A stretch of 64,000 nt of DNA from Lolium rigidum (lineage: Eukaryota > Streptophyta > Magnoliopsida > Poales > Poaceae), in NCBI RefSeq assembly GCF_022539505.1, contig NC_061508.1, positions 29,816,256 through 29,880,255 on the forward strand. The letters are read 5' to 3'. This document shows positions 33,601 to 44,260 of this stretch, one piece after another. Position numbers and translations under genes: made by a program. The stretch's first letter is position 1; every line of letters begins with the position of its first letter. Under the pieces are notes generated by a model, which saw only the letters and a program-made list of their open reading frames with translations, ran no database searches and had not been told where the DNA came from.

Positions 33601-34956
33601 CTAGGTAATTTCTCGCACCTCCGACATCTTTTCACCGGAAGGTTTTTCTTTTCTTCGTGACTTACAAGTTTTTTGCACAACAGCTATCCCGGAAGCCTCC
33701 ATTGAGGCCCTCAAGGACCAGGTTGCCAAACTCCAAGGTACAACTTCTATCTTTCCGGTTGACTTGCTTCTCACTTGCCTTTGTGTTTTGCTAATATCTT
33801 CTCTTCCGGCTCTTAGCTGAAAAGGAGCAGCTCATCCGGGATCACCAGGAGGCCTTGGACGCCCAAAAGGAGATCTCCAGAGAGCTCAAGGACCAGGCTA
33901 TGCAGGCCGGAGTCCGGTACGCTGAGGAGCTGAAGGCCGGCGAAGCTGCCGCGGAGGCCAGGCTAAACGAGGCGCTGGAGGATGCCGGCAATGCCAATGC
34001 GGTGTTGCAGGCAGAGCTGGAGGAGGGCGCCAAGGCGCTAAAAGCAGCCGAGGGCAAGGCCGCCAAAGCGCACAAAGCTGCCGCGGAGGAGGCCAGGAAG
34101 GCCCGTAGAAGCAGCCGAGAGCGAGGTTGCGCGGCTGAAAGCGGAACAGAAGGAGTACGACCTTCTGGTCACGCGGACTGACGCGCTTGCCCTCCGTAAG
34201 TTTTTCCTTTTCTCTTTTCCGGTTTCTGCTTACAAGCTTACTCGTTCCGGTATCATATACTTAGCTTTTGTTTGTCTCGCAGGGCTCTTTCCGGACTCCC
34301 AGGCTCACGCTATCAAGAAGGTTGCGGAGCACCGGGCAAAGCAGGCCGGCGACAACTTGGGTGCACCTTGGGATCCCTACGATCACTTGGTTGCTCTAAG
34401 CGCGCGGATCTCCCACATGCGCTCAGTGGATCGGAACCTTTCCGACATCCCTGAAGTAGCCTCCCAGCTTTTCAAGACCCTTTGGCCTGGTGAAGCGGTG
34501 CCGGATACCTTCTCCCTCATCGACCGACCGGCTAAAGGCGCTCGCAGTAGGATCCGGGAGTGGCAGTGTCTCGCTGCCCGCGCCGGAGCGGACTCCGCAC
34601 TCCGCATCGCCTGCTCCTGGTATCCGGAGCTGGACCTGGATGCCTTCATCGGCGTGCGTGAAGGTGCTCCCACTGATGTGGATCCGGTTCTTACCGCTAA
34701 GCGGCAGGACCGTGCGTACCACATCGCGGAGTATGCCGACATGCGCACCTTCATCCCCCCTCCTGAAGATGTCAAAGATTATCTGAGCGAGGAGGAGGAA
34801 GATGAAGGCGAGGACGTGCCACCGCCAACTCCTGATGCCGGCGCTGCTCCCCGGAAGCCCCCGCCGCCCGACCTTGTCATAGATATCACCCGTCCCCGAT
34901 TACTTGTCATAAAACTTGTTAAATTCTACCCCGGTATGCCGGGGTTTATGATGTAA
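30635..34956 (+). pseudogene. Spliced antisense gene of the Gypsy element (gypsy-type Transposase_28-like domain plus coiled coil)
   Basis: Probable exons: 30635-31675, 31754-31942, about 31994-32231, 32320-33139, 33520-33604, 33684-33737, 33817-34195 and 34283-34956. All sites are GT-AG. Exon 1 has a Ser-rich start, then WLYRSRRIPEGVTCRIPGDE, VLEPGERVVFLAHFERGFG, FFRDFLDFYKLQPHHLPGNA and LSCYVTFMEAYIGI. This is the conserved domain annotated as putative gypsy-type transposon in many grass proteins. Exon 3 reads HKHVAPLQAEAGKEFVDKLM in a phase that does not fit exon 2, so the junction or frame is damaged. Exon 4 is Pro/Ser-rich. Exons 5-7 form a long Ala/Glu/Lys coiled coil (about 33520-34195) with a frameshift near 34108. 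Exon 8 holds DPYDHLVALSARISHMRSVD and an acidic tail. The function of this family is unknown to me. It is not the transposition machinery in the usual sense. Confidence 0.65.
33209..33478 (+). repeat. Tandem repeat in intron 4 of the antisense gene
   Basis: Four successive copies of a unit of about 80-105 bp are headed by CCAGTCCCCGAGTTTTGGGT. The full unit adds GAGAGCTTGCTCTTAGCG and CGAAACTT. The last copy is shortened. The same AGTCCCCGAG word recurs near 35478 and 36912, and a variant lies beside the LTR at 29676. Confidence 0.8.
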
Positions 34957-35562
34957 GATAAGACTTAACCTTTTGGTTTGTGCTGCAACTTTTATGCCGG
35001 TAAGCTGTACCGGTTAACTTATTAAGTTATGTTTGACTTGAGATATTTGCTTGTTAATTTGCTTTTTCTTGCACTGCAATGATTCCGAAATTGTTTCCGC
35101 ATCCAATTGATGCACACTTGGCTCTTTTGCCCTGGCTCTGCCTACCTTCTCTGGGCATTTTTGGCGTATGAGCACAAAGTTCTTTCACCAAGCAAGCATT
35201 TTCTTGAACCTAGAAATAACTCGAAATTTTTGCAAAAAACCGGTATAACCGGGGTTAGTTAAACTTTTCCGGATTGTTCTTTCCTGCTCTCCCTTTCCGC
35301 AGTTCATGTGCTTGTCCCCTACCGGTTTATCTTGCTTGCCATGAAGCCAAGTTATGGACAACAGCAAAGTCGAAGATTCCGGTATGGTCTAGCACATTAC
35401 TAAACCGGAAAGAAAAAACGTTCAATAAGCAACCGGCAACAGAAAAAATAAACATGTTTCATGCAACTTAATAAGGCAAGTCCCCGAGATTCATTCGAGG
35501 TTCCGACATCTTTTTATTCATAGCAATTAAGGTACAAAAAAGGAACTCTTACAAAGACCACT
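34957..35562. other. Space between antisense gene and pol, inside the Gypsy element
   Basis: Non-coding, rich in CCGG words. It probably holds the 3' ends of both convergent transcripts. Confidence 0.4.
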
Positions 35563-37385
35563 TCAAGAGTAGAAAGGACGCAACAAAGCTACATTCCATG
35601 GGCGTTTGGTCTCCTCTCCCGACTTGTCCGCCTTTCCTTTCTTCCATTCCCGTGCATCAATTAGGTAATAGGCATCATTGTGGAGAGCCTTGCTCACAAT
35701 GAAAGGTCCTTCCCATGGAGGGGAAAGTTTGTGCCGGCCTTCAGTGCGCTGCACCAGGCGTAGCACCAGGTCCCCTTCTCGGAACACTCTTGGATTAACC
35801 TTCCGGCTATGATAGCGTCCGAGGTTTTGCCGATAAATGGCTGTTCTTGCCGTAGCTAGTTCTCTTGCTTCTTCTAGCAAGTCCACATCATTTTCCCGGG
35901 CCTCTTTTACCTCTTCTTCGGTATAGAGTTGCACCCTTGGGGAATCATGGAGAATGTCGGTTGGTATGACCGCTTCTGCTCCATAAACCATGAAGAATGG
36001 CGTGTATCCGGTAGACCGGTTCGGAGTTGTTCTTAGACTCCACAACGATCGATGGTAGCTCATCGATCCAACATCCCGGCGATTTTTCCATTGCATCAAT
36101 GAGTCTTGGTTTGATACCGGAAAGTACCAAAGCATTCGTTCTCTCAACTTGGCCATTGCCTTGCGGGTGCGCCACCGAGCACAAATCCAACCGGATGTTC
36201 TTGTCTTCACAAAATCGTTTGAACTCTCCTTGAGCAAAGTTTGTGCCATTGTCAGTTATGATATCGTGCGGGTATCCATACCGCGAATTACATCTTTCGG
36301 GAACTTTACCGTCGTGTGGCCATCACATTTTGCGATAGGCTTCACTTCCAGCCACTTGGTGAACTTATCCACCATTACCAAGATGTGGGTCATGTTTCCC
36401 TTGCGGTTTTAAATGGTCCAACCATGTCCAGGCACCGGACAGCGAATGGCCAAGTTAGCGGTATGGTTTTTAAACCGGATGCTGGGGTATGGTTTTGCTT
36501 GGCGTACCTCTGGCACCCATTGCATTTTCTTACCATATCCTCCGCATTTTCCAAAGCCGTTGGCCAATAGAATCCATGCCGGAACACTTTTGCCACCAGC
36601 GCCCTTGACGAGGCGTGGTGCCCGCATTCTCCTCGATGAATCTCCTCAAGCATTTCTTTTCCTTCTTCCGGCTCCACACATCTTTGTAGGACACCGGTAA
36701 CACTTCTTTTGTATGCCTCACCGTTGATGATAGTGTAAGCTTTGGACCTCCTTTGTATCCTTCTGGACTCATTTTCGTCAACCGGCAAGGTGCCGTTGAC
36801 CAGGAATTCCTTAATAGGTTTAACCCAAGATGGCGCTTCTCTAACCACAAACACCGGCATGTCTATGTCCATGCTGTCCACGAGCATTGCCTCCTCCGGC
36901 ATGGGTGTCGTAGTCCCCGAGTTTACCGGTACAGTCCCCGGGTTTCCTTCGTCAATCTCCATTGGCACCACATGCGACTCCGGTACGAAAATTGATTCCG
37001 ACTCCGGACTTGGCTTGATTGATGGAATTCTTAGATGTGCCAAGGCTATTCCGGGTGGAATTTCTTGCCTAGATGAGCCCAACTTGGATAGAGCATCTGC
37101 GGCTTCATTTTCAGCCCGCGGCACATGGTGAAACTCACACCCTTCGAAGAAGCCGGCAATCTTTTGCACATGGAACCGGTATGAGGCCATGTTTGCATCT
37201 TTTGCATCCCAATCTCCGGAACACCGCCGCACCACCGGATCTGAATCGCCGTAGCAAATGATCCCGAGCGCTCCGATTTCTTTTGCGACCTTAAGCCCAT
37301 GTATCGCAGCTTCATACTCAGCCGACGTTGTTTGATGCCCTGAAGTGTACTTGTAAAACATACCGGAGGTGATCTCCCTTAGGTG
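35563..37385 (-). pseudogene. Gypsy pol 3' part: RNase H and integrase
   Basis: Beginning at the gap, the minus strand reads SPKGDHLRYVLQ, then SAEYEAAIHGLKVAKEIGAL and NEAADALSKLGS (RNase H). The H2C2 zinc region follows: GECGHHASSRALVAKVFRHG and CNGCQRYAK. A frameshift near 36250-36390 leads to the integrase core, with SLRTTPNRSTGYTPFFMVYG and GAEAVIPTDI. The chromodomain-less C-terminus reads LVLRLVQRTEGRHKLSPPWE and ends RPFYS at 35563. These domains cut the template RNA and insert the cDNA. The upstream pol is lost in the N gap and the reading frame is broken, so this copy is defective as assembled. Confidence 0.85.
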
Positions 37386-37393
37386 AGGTGAGT

Positions 37394-37493
37394 NNNNNNN
37401 NNNNNNNNNNNNNNNNNNNNNNNNNNNNNNNNNNNNNNNNNNNNNNNNNNNNNNNNNNNNNNNNNNNNNNNNNNNNNNNNNNNNNNNNNNNNN
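37394..37493. other. Assembly gap (100 N)
   Basis: Exactly 100 N, the conventional size for a gap of unknown length. It lies between the RNase H region and the last 35 bp of the right LTR. The missing part should contain the rest of that LTR, gag, protease and reverse transcriptase. Confidence 0.98.
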
Positions 37494-37533
37494 ATGCCTT
37501 TGGCATACCGGGGGTCATCCCCCCAACAACGAC

Positions 37534-37760
37534 CATGTCGCTGCCAGTGGTGCATTTTGAGATCATAAACTAGCTGGGCATGGGTATTGACATTCTCAAT
37601 CCGCCCATGCGTTTCAAGGAAAGCTTCAACGCGATCAGAATTCCGTTGAGGTTGCACTCGGGTGCCAACGTTGTCATAGAAGCATGGCAGACTTAAGTCT
37701 CTTTCATCCTCGATGATCATGTTGTGAAGAATCACACAACATGTCATGATGTTCACAAGG
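37534..37760 (-). mobile_element. PIF/Harbinger transposon copy 1, part 2 (transposase C-terminus)
   Basis: This continues the transposon after the Gypsy insertion. The minus strand reads NIMTCCVILHNMIIEDERDL and ends QLVYDLKMHHWQRHG. It stops abruptly at 37760, where the duplicated flank (from 28268) begins again. Confidence 0.85.
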
Positions 37761-38441
37761 ATTTGGACATGGATCTAGTTTTGGTATATCCATCCAAACC
37801 CGCTCCATTGCCATCCTTAAATGTAGACCAAATATGATGTAGACATGGACCGAAAAGCGGGTGTTTGCCTAACCATGAGACGACTTGGAAAATAAAGAAA
37901 AAAAATTAAGCAACACACTAAACTGACAAACTTGATCCCCTAGACTGTTCAATATACCGCGAAATAGGCGGAAGTTGAACCGTGGAAAATTCCTCAAACC
38001 CATTTCTTTTGGGATGGGCCACTTTGGGAGTTCAGCTTGACAAGGTCACTTAGAGCATCTTTAACAGGACCCGTAAACACGCGAACTGAAAACTCTAGGT
38101 TCAGTTCACCGAACTCGTATTTATGGGTCACGGGCTCGTTACTGCGCCGGCGACATGTCGAACCCGTAAAAGTAGGATTTTTCATAGAATTCATATGCAA
38201 CATGGTATAAACATCAATATACAACAATCGATCATAATTAATCAAATAATCATCCAAATTATTACAACAGATAAACAAATGTCTCAACCAAATCACAATA
38301 GTTTTGAAATAATAAAATAAATAAAGAAATGTCTCAACCAAATTACAATAGTTTTCAAACAATCAAACAAATGAACAAATATCTCAACAATGATACATCT
38401 CACACATAAAAGAATGGAATGGTAGGATCATAGGCGACGAC
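37761..38441. repeat. Duplicated unit, copy 2
   Basis: It matches 28268-28947 with scattered differences (for example near 38137-38155) and continues without interruption through ACGAC at 38437-38441. It therefore preserves the empty site of the Gypsy insertion. Confidence 0.9.
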
Positions 38442-40058
38442 CATGTCGCTGCCAGTGGTGCATTTTGAGATCATAAACTAGCTGGGCATGGGTATTGACA
38501 TTCTCAATCCGCCCATGTGTTTCAAGGAAAGCTTCAACGCGATCAGAATTTCGTTGAGGTTGCACTCGGGTGCCAACGTTGTCATAGAAGCATGGCAGAC
38601 TTAACTCTCTTTCATCCTCGATGATCATGTTGTGAAGAATCACACAACATGTCATGATGTTCACAAGGGTTTTTTGTCCCAAAACCGAGCTGGACCACGA
38701 ACAATAACAAACCTTGCTTGAAAAACACCGAAAGCTCTCTCAATGTCCTTGCGAGTTGCTTCTTGAGATTTGGCAAATTCAGCTTCTATTTTATCTTGGG
38801 GATCCTTCACAGATTTCACAAAAGTTGCCCAATCTAGATAGATGACATCAGCTAGATAATATCCCATTGTATATTCATTGTTCATGACCTTGTAATTGCA
38901 AGTGGGTGCTTTCCTATTTGCTAGTTTCGCAGCACGTTGATGACATTGGGTGTTCCCGGCAAACCCCAAAAAACACCGTCAAATCGACAAATCTTGTGAT
39001 GCGACGGCCTCAACTACAATGGTAGCATCTTTGCTCTTCCCACAGTACTGTCCATGCCATGCCTTAGGACAATTCTTCCATGTCCAATACATACAATCAA
39101 GACTACCAAGCATTTCAGGCCAACCTCTTTTCTCATTTATCTCCATCAATCTTTTTGTGTCATCCTCGTTGGAAGCTCGCAGATAGGTTGGCCCAAAAAA
39201 CTTGATAAGCATGCAAGAAAACCTACGCACGGACTCCGTGGTTGTATCTTCGCCAACTCGAAGATACTCATCGTTGTAATCCGCAGGGATGCCATACGCA
39301 ATCACCCTCATGGCATCCGAGATTTTTTGAAAGGGGCTGAAACCCATCACGCCGGCAGCATTCCTATGTTGCTTGAAGTAATTTGAGTTGGCTTCGCAGG
39401 TCTTCACAATTTTGACGAACAAACTACGGTTCATGTGATACCTCCTACGGAATAGATGCAGCGGATAGGTAGATACCTCGGCGAAGTAGTCCTCCATCAG
39501 TTGCTCGTGGCCGAGGAGGCGATTTCGTTGGATGTGGTTCCGGCCAATCACCGAGCCGCGCTTCCGATTCAGCAGCTGCGCGCGATCCTCCAGCTCGACA
39601 GAGAGAAGGAGGATGGTGGCCTCCACCTCGCCATCCCTGGAGCAGCTCGTCGAGGTTAGAATCGCCCGAGCTCGACGAATCGGACAGATCAACGTCGATG
39701 AACTCGTCGCCGGAGCTCATCCTCGATTCGGTCGGCGCGGCAATGGCGGCAACCGAAGTTGGGTGAGGAATCGCGGGCGGGATGCAGGCATAGAGTGAGC
39801 GGTTGCGTGAGGTGAAATTTCAGCTCGCCCTAGATATGGATCCACCGTTCGGTTCGCTTGTTCGGCCCCTACAAATATAGGGCAATTTGGGTTTTCGGTC
39901 TCGGCTGGAAAGAAAATCGGCTTTGCATCGTTTATGGTGAAAAAAAAAACGATTTTGCATCGTTTACGGTGACTAATCGGCACCGAATTTCAGCCTAAAC
40001 TCGTAAACTGACGGTTACTTTTTGTTTTGGTTTTTTACAGGCTGGGCTAGAGATGCTT
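38053..40058 (-). mobile_element. PIF/Harbinger transposon, complete ends (copy 2)
   Basis: The left end is GAGCATCTTTAACAGG after TTA (38050-38052). The right end is the complement of AAGCATCTCTAGC, before TTA (40059-40061). Length 2006 bp. It carries a DDE transposase gene on the minus strand with several frameshifts, so it is probably no longer autonomous. Confidence 0.82.
38428..39720 (-). pseudogene. PIF/Harbinger DDE transposase (ALP1-like), frameshifted
   Basis: It starts MSSGDEFIDVDLSDSSSSG at 39720. The frame shifts near 39640 to EVEATILLLSVELEDRAQLL, LMEDYFAEVSTYPLHLFRRR, YFKQHRNAAGVMGFSPFQKI and MRVIAYGIPADYNDEYLRVG. The first catalytic Asp is in GSLDCMYWTWKNCPKAWHGQ, the second in GYYLADVIYLDW, and the Glu in ATRKDIERAFGVFQARF. 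A second break lies near 38970-38990, after VVEAVASQDL. A third, near 38670 in a run of A/T, joins RFWDKK to LVNIMTCCVILHNMI. The DDE_Tnp_4-type enzyme would cut and rejoin transposon ends at TTA sites. With three breaks this copy should be inactive unless the assembly is wrong. Confidence 0.85.
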
Positions 40059-40061
40059 TTA

Positions 40062-40541
40062 TGCCTTGTAGGTTGGGTCATGCACACACAAAATTCCATA
40101 TTAGTCGGTAATAGAATTTCCATAGTTGCATCTGTTCCATTGGAAAAAGGCCATCCGTTTCCGTTTTCGCCAAAGGAATTTTTTTTCGGTTCCACAGAAT
40201 TCCGTTTTGTTTCCGTACTATCCTGAAAAAGTCAGAAAATTTCGCCTCGTTTTCATCCCTAGTAATACTTGTTTTGTCTTGGCCCTACATGGCATAGGTA
40301 ATGAGAGGTAAAATCATCCAAATTACGGAGTAGATAGTACTAATTTGGTTCGCCCATCCAAAGCACTCTCTTTCTAAACGACGCCAGTAAAATCCAGATC
40401 AAGGGCATTTAAACAGTTTAAACAAAATGTGGTTAATGTTCTCAGGCTAGGGAAGCTGCAAATCCTACTCTTTATTGCGGGAGCTACACTCTCCAGTTCA
40501 CAATTCATCGATCCAAACTACTGGGACTGAACTGAAACCAG
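40062..40541. other. Intergenic, 3' flank of GST copy A
   Basis: No gene is recognised. The part next to 40541 is probably the GST 3' UTR. Confidence 0.4.
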
Positions 40542-41328
40542 TCACTTGGAAGCTGCGGCAGCAGCCCGGTAAGCCTGGATCTTCTTAGCGTACTCCGCCG
40601 CGACGTCTGCGTCAGGCAAGACCTTCTTCCCCACATCGCTTTCCCTGAACCGGTCGGCCCAAGCGGCGAGAACTGGAGTCTTCGCGGCGTCGATGACCAC
40701 CACGCCGAACATCTTGCGCATCGCGTCGAGCCAAAACAAATTGCATCCGACCGCGATGTCAAGGTACCCGACGGAGTCGCCGGAGAAGAAAGCCTTCCCG
40801 TTAGAGCACTGGGTCAGCGCCGCCTCCAATTGCTCGACCACCGCAGCCGTCTCGCTCATCTTCTTGGCCCTGTCCTCCTCCGTCTCCGCCCTCATAATGC
40901 CTATCCATGCCGGGAAGAACTGTGAGAAAGGACACGCAATTAGCATCGATCGGCTGCTGAAACATCAAAAGAAGAGGAGAGAATTTGGGAATAATGTTGC
41001 AAACCTTGTCATCGACGTAGGCGGCCCAGAAGCGAGCAACGGCGCGGTCGTGGGCGTCGGCGGGGAGGATGGAGGGGCTCGAAGCAGCCCAGGCCTCGTC
41101 GACGTACTGCACGATGGCTAGCGACTCGCAGATGGGCTTGCCGTTGTGGACGAGCACCGGCACCTTCTTGTGCACGGGGTTGTACTTGAGGAGGAGCTCG
41201 CCCTTGTTGAACAGGTCCTGCTCGATGTACTCGTAGCTAACGCCCTTCAGATGCAGCGCCATGCGTACACGGACTACGAATGGGCTCACCACCATGCCCA
41301 GCAGCTTCAGATCTCCTTCGCCCGACAT
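40542..41328 (-). CDS. Tau-class glutathione S-transferase, copy A
   Basis: Exon 1 is 41328-41005 (108 codons) and exon 2 40919-40542, joined by a GT-AG intron at the position usual for plant tau GSTs. The protein has 233 residues. Residues 1-80 form the thioredoxin-like N-domain: LKLLGMVVSPFVVRVRMALH, with the catalytic Ser at 15, [14 protein letters not shown], and AIVQYVDEAW. The all-helical C-domain follows (FFPAWIGIMRAETEEDRAKK, SVGYLDIAVGCNLFWLDAMR). Such enzymes conjugate glutathione to electrophiles and herbicides in the cytosol. A paralogue in the same sense lies 2.9 kb upstream (44261-45060). TATA and as-1 sites sit upstream, consistent with stress and xenobiotic induction. Confidence 0.93.
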
Positions 41329-41402
41329 GTTTCTTCTGCTTTGCTCCTACTGTATGTGCTCTTAATTATGTCCACAGACTTTTGGGGTTATACGTTTGAG
41401 CT

Positions 41403-41410
41403 TTATATAT
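41403..41410 (-). promoter_or_regulatory. TATA box of GST copy A
   Basis: ATATATAAAG on the minus strand lies about 75 bp before the start codon at 41328. Confidence 0.65.
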
Positions 41411-41560
41411 TGGGGCGAACTAATGGCTGTGAAGATTTTGCTATATACGAGAGGCTGCACAAGAACCACGAGGCTTGGCTGAAATAATAACAATTCTATC
41501 TTCAGCTGCATTGGAGTTGCATTGCAGAGCATCCTAGGGTGACCTTGTCTCTAATCTCTA

Positions 41561-41578
41561 GCGTCATCTGTGACGTCA
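41561..41578 (-). promoter_or_regulatory. as-1/ocs-like element of GST copy A
   Basis: On the minus strand it reads TGACGTCACAGATGACGC: two TGACG motifs separated by 7 bp, the same spacing as the classical as-1 element bound by TGA-type bZIP factors. It lies 233 bp before the start codon. as-1 sites drive induction of many plant GST genes by auxin, salicylate and xenobiotics. Confidence 0.75.
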
Positions 41579-41599
41579 AGTCACATATCCATGAGCCAC

Positions 41600-42828
41600 T
41601 AACGGAAGGTCCGGAAATAAGCTCTTTGCTGCGCGTGTCCGTGTGCGAAAGACACCGCAAAGTCTATGCAGAACATCGCAGATCGGCCCGGCAAATATAC
41701 CCGGCAAACTCTACAGGGCCCAAATCGGCCCGGCAACGACTCTTTGTTGTATGTAAAATTAAGGGACAGCGGGAAAGCAGATATGAATAACCTACGAAGA
41801 CACACAATTGGAATTACCATCAACTTAGCAAGTGAAATTTGTGTGATTGGAGACAAAGGACGATCTAGGTTCATCCGAGTCTCAAGTTTGATTGACATAC
41901 ATGGCAACTGGGATGAAGCTTTGGTTCGAAAAACGTTTCCTCCTACTGATGCAGAGGTTATACTAAAGATAAAATTATCTCAGAGAAGGCCAGCGGATTT
42001 TCTTGCTTGGCGACTCGAAACGAATGACGTTTTTTCTATCAGGAGTGCTTACCGATTGGGGCTTAGGCTGGGACAATCTGGTAGACAGCGAGCGACTACT
42101 AGCTCAACGCCTTTGGGTGATAAAGCTATATGGAAGAAGCAATGAAAGTGCAATGTACAAGAGAAGGTTCGGATTTTTGCATGAAAGTCCTTGTCGAGCG
42201 CGCTGGCCACAAAAGGAAATAAGAAACGAAGACATATTCCTGTTTCGGATGAGTGTCAAATTTGCGGCCATGGCTTGGAGGATTCTTATCATGCACTTGT
42301 GCAATGTCCCTATGCAACGGCACTTTGGTCTGCAATGAAGGAGGTGTGGGCAATTTCTTTGTGGAGATGTGATCGGCGTGATGATTGGTTGGAGCACTGA
42401 TGTCTCTATTAGAGGAAATGTGCAATCGTGTTCTTATGATCGCATGGAGAGTTTGGTTTGCATGAAATGAGGTTACTCCTGACAAGGAATTACCGATAGT
42501 TGAAGTATCGAAGTGTTCCATTTGTAGCTATATGCAATTGTTGGAGAATGGCCGATGTATGACGCCGGAGCAGATCGTGAAGGGGAAACATGTGATGGGC
42601 TTGACTGTCATGACGAGGAAGGTATCATGGCCTCCTATAGAGATCGTATCTTGGCTGCACCCAACTAGAGGAGTCCTGAAGCTGAATCTGGATGGAGCTT
42701 TCGTTGCCCAGTCTTCACTAGCAGGCACCGGTATGATTCTACGGCAGAGCAATGGCTCGATCGTCTTCTCTGATTGCAGAGCTCTGCGGCAATGCTCCTC
42801 TGCGTTGGAAGTAGAAATGCAAGCGTGA
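41600..42828 (+). mobile_element. LINE ORF2 C-terminal fragment (plus strand)
   Basis: Broken frames read SSLIDIHGNWDEALVRKTFP and FLAWRLETNDVFSIRSAYRL. The zf-RVT region is SDECQICGHGLEDSYHALVQ, CPYATALW. An RNase H-like domain follows: GVLKLNLDGAFV, AGTGMILRQSNGSIVFSDCR, ALEVEMQA. The order matches L1-type plant ORF2 with a C-terminal RNase H. It contains stops and lacks the N-terminal RT and 3' end. Confidence 0.75.
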
Positions 42829-42829
42829 C

Positions 42830-44130
42830 CATCAGGAGCCGTGTGCATCCAGAAGCCATGGCATCCCGCTGTCCCTCCGGTGAGAGGAGGGTCCAAAGCT
42901 GAACCCAATGAAAACCATATGCATAACCTGCAAAAAATGAAAAGAGACTTTATTATTAAAAACAATATCATTTCTGACCCTCCAAATAGACAACATAAAG
43001 CAGAAACCTCAATTCGGATAAACGCCTTAGATTGTCCCATTTAACCAATTACCAAACATATTAGTAATATTGGTTGGAGGCGGAAGATCATAAGTGAAAT
43101 TAACCGTACACCACACAAGCTTAGCTAAAGGACAATCAATAAAGAGGTGTTGAATAGTCTCCTGTTCCCCAACAGAAAACACATTTTGTACACCCATTCC
43201 AATGTCGTTTAGCCAATTTATCTTTGGTTAGCAAAACCTTATTACTCAAAACTGCATGAAAATCTTTATCTTAAGTGGAATTTTCACCTTCCATAGATAC
43301 TTTCTCAGAAAATGAGTATGGTCACACATAAGATCTTCATACATCGACTTCACCGAAAACAAACCATTAGCTGTCAAATTCCAAACAAAGCGGTCATCCT
43401 CGTCATTCAAATTTACCATCATGAGTTTACGACATAATTGTACCCATAAAGTCCATTTGTTACCACTTAACGTCCTTCGAAAAGTAATGTTCAGTGGGGT
43501 TTGAGTTAATACATGTACAACTGTGACATTTTTATGATGTACAATATTATATAAGGACGAATACTGCAGGGCCAACGTAGTATTCCCTAACCAGGTATCT
43601 TCCCAGAAACGAGTATTCATGTCATTACCCACTTTAAAAAAACCCTTAGAAAAAACTCATGTTTGACCTTCATCAATCCTTTCCTGAATGGAGAATCGAT
43701 AGGCCTAGCCTGTACCTCCGATAAAGTCTTCTGTCTTAGATATTTATTCCGTAGCAACTCTTGCCACACCCCGTCCCCATTAAGAAGTTTAAAGAGCCAT
43801 TTACTCAATAAACATCTGTTTTTGATTTCGAGAACCTCAATACCTAAACCTCCTTGATCTTTGGATCGGCAAACGATGTTCCATTTTGTTAGCCGGTATT
43901 TTCTTTTGTTTTCATCGGACTGCCAAAAGAATCTAGATCTATAGAAGTCCAAACGTTTCCTTACCCCAAACATCGGCAAACTAGTTAATACTGAATTAAT
44001 AAGGACTAGCCTATCACCATATGATAGTAACTTCTCTTTCCAGCACCCTAATTTACCCTCAAACCTTGATTCTACCGGATGCCAATCAAAATTTCTTAGT
44101 TTGTTGTAATGGATCGGAATACCCAAGTGG
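42830..44130 (-). mobile_element. LINE ORF2 C-terminal fragment (minus strand)
   Basis: Reading from 44126 leftwards: GIPIHYNKLRNFDWHPVESR, KEKLLSYGDRLVLINSVLTS and KDQGGLGIEVLEIKNRCLLS, then RFWEDTWLGNTTLALQYSSL, FSVKSMYEDL and the zinc region with QHLFIDCPLAKLVW near 43100. It is a different LINE family from the adjacent plus-strand fragment and abuts it in opposite orientation. Frameshifts show it is dead. Confidence 0.75.
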
Positions 44131-44260
44131 GCAAGTGTCTAAAGGAAAGTGAGTAGTCTCTTTATTGTGTGAACTATACTTCCAGTTCATGATCTACCCA
44201 TCCAAACTATTCGGACTGAATTTATTTTTTTGAGAGGTATTCGGACTGAACTGAAGCCAG

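Larger units (their letters stand above)
28948..37528 (-). mobile_element. Gypsy LTR retrotransposon with antisense gene, inserted in the PIF transposon
   Basis: The outer ends are TGTCGTCG at 28948 and CCCCAACA at 37528. The 5-bp target duplication ACGAC lies at 28943-28947 and 37529-37533. Pol reads on the minus strand at the right. Between pol and the left (3') LTR lies about 6 kb holding a spliced plus-strand gene with a gypsy-type (Transposase_28-like) domain. An accessory ORF between pol and the 3' LTR is known in the Tat/Grande group of Gypsy elements. Gag, protease and most of reverse transcriptase are not visible and presumably lie in the N gap at 37394-37493. Confidence 0.88.
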
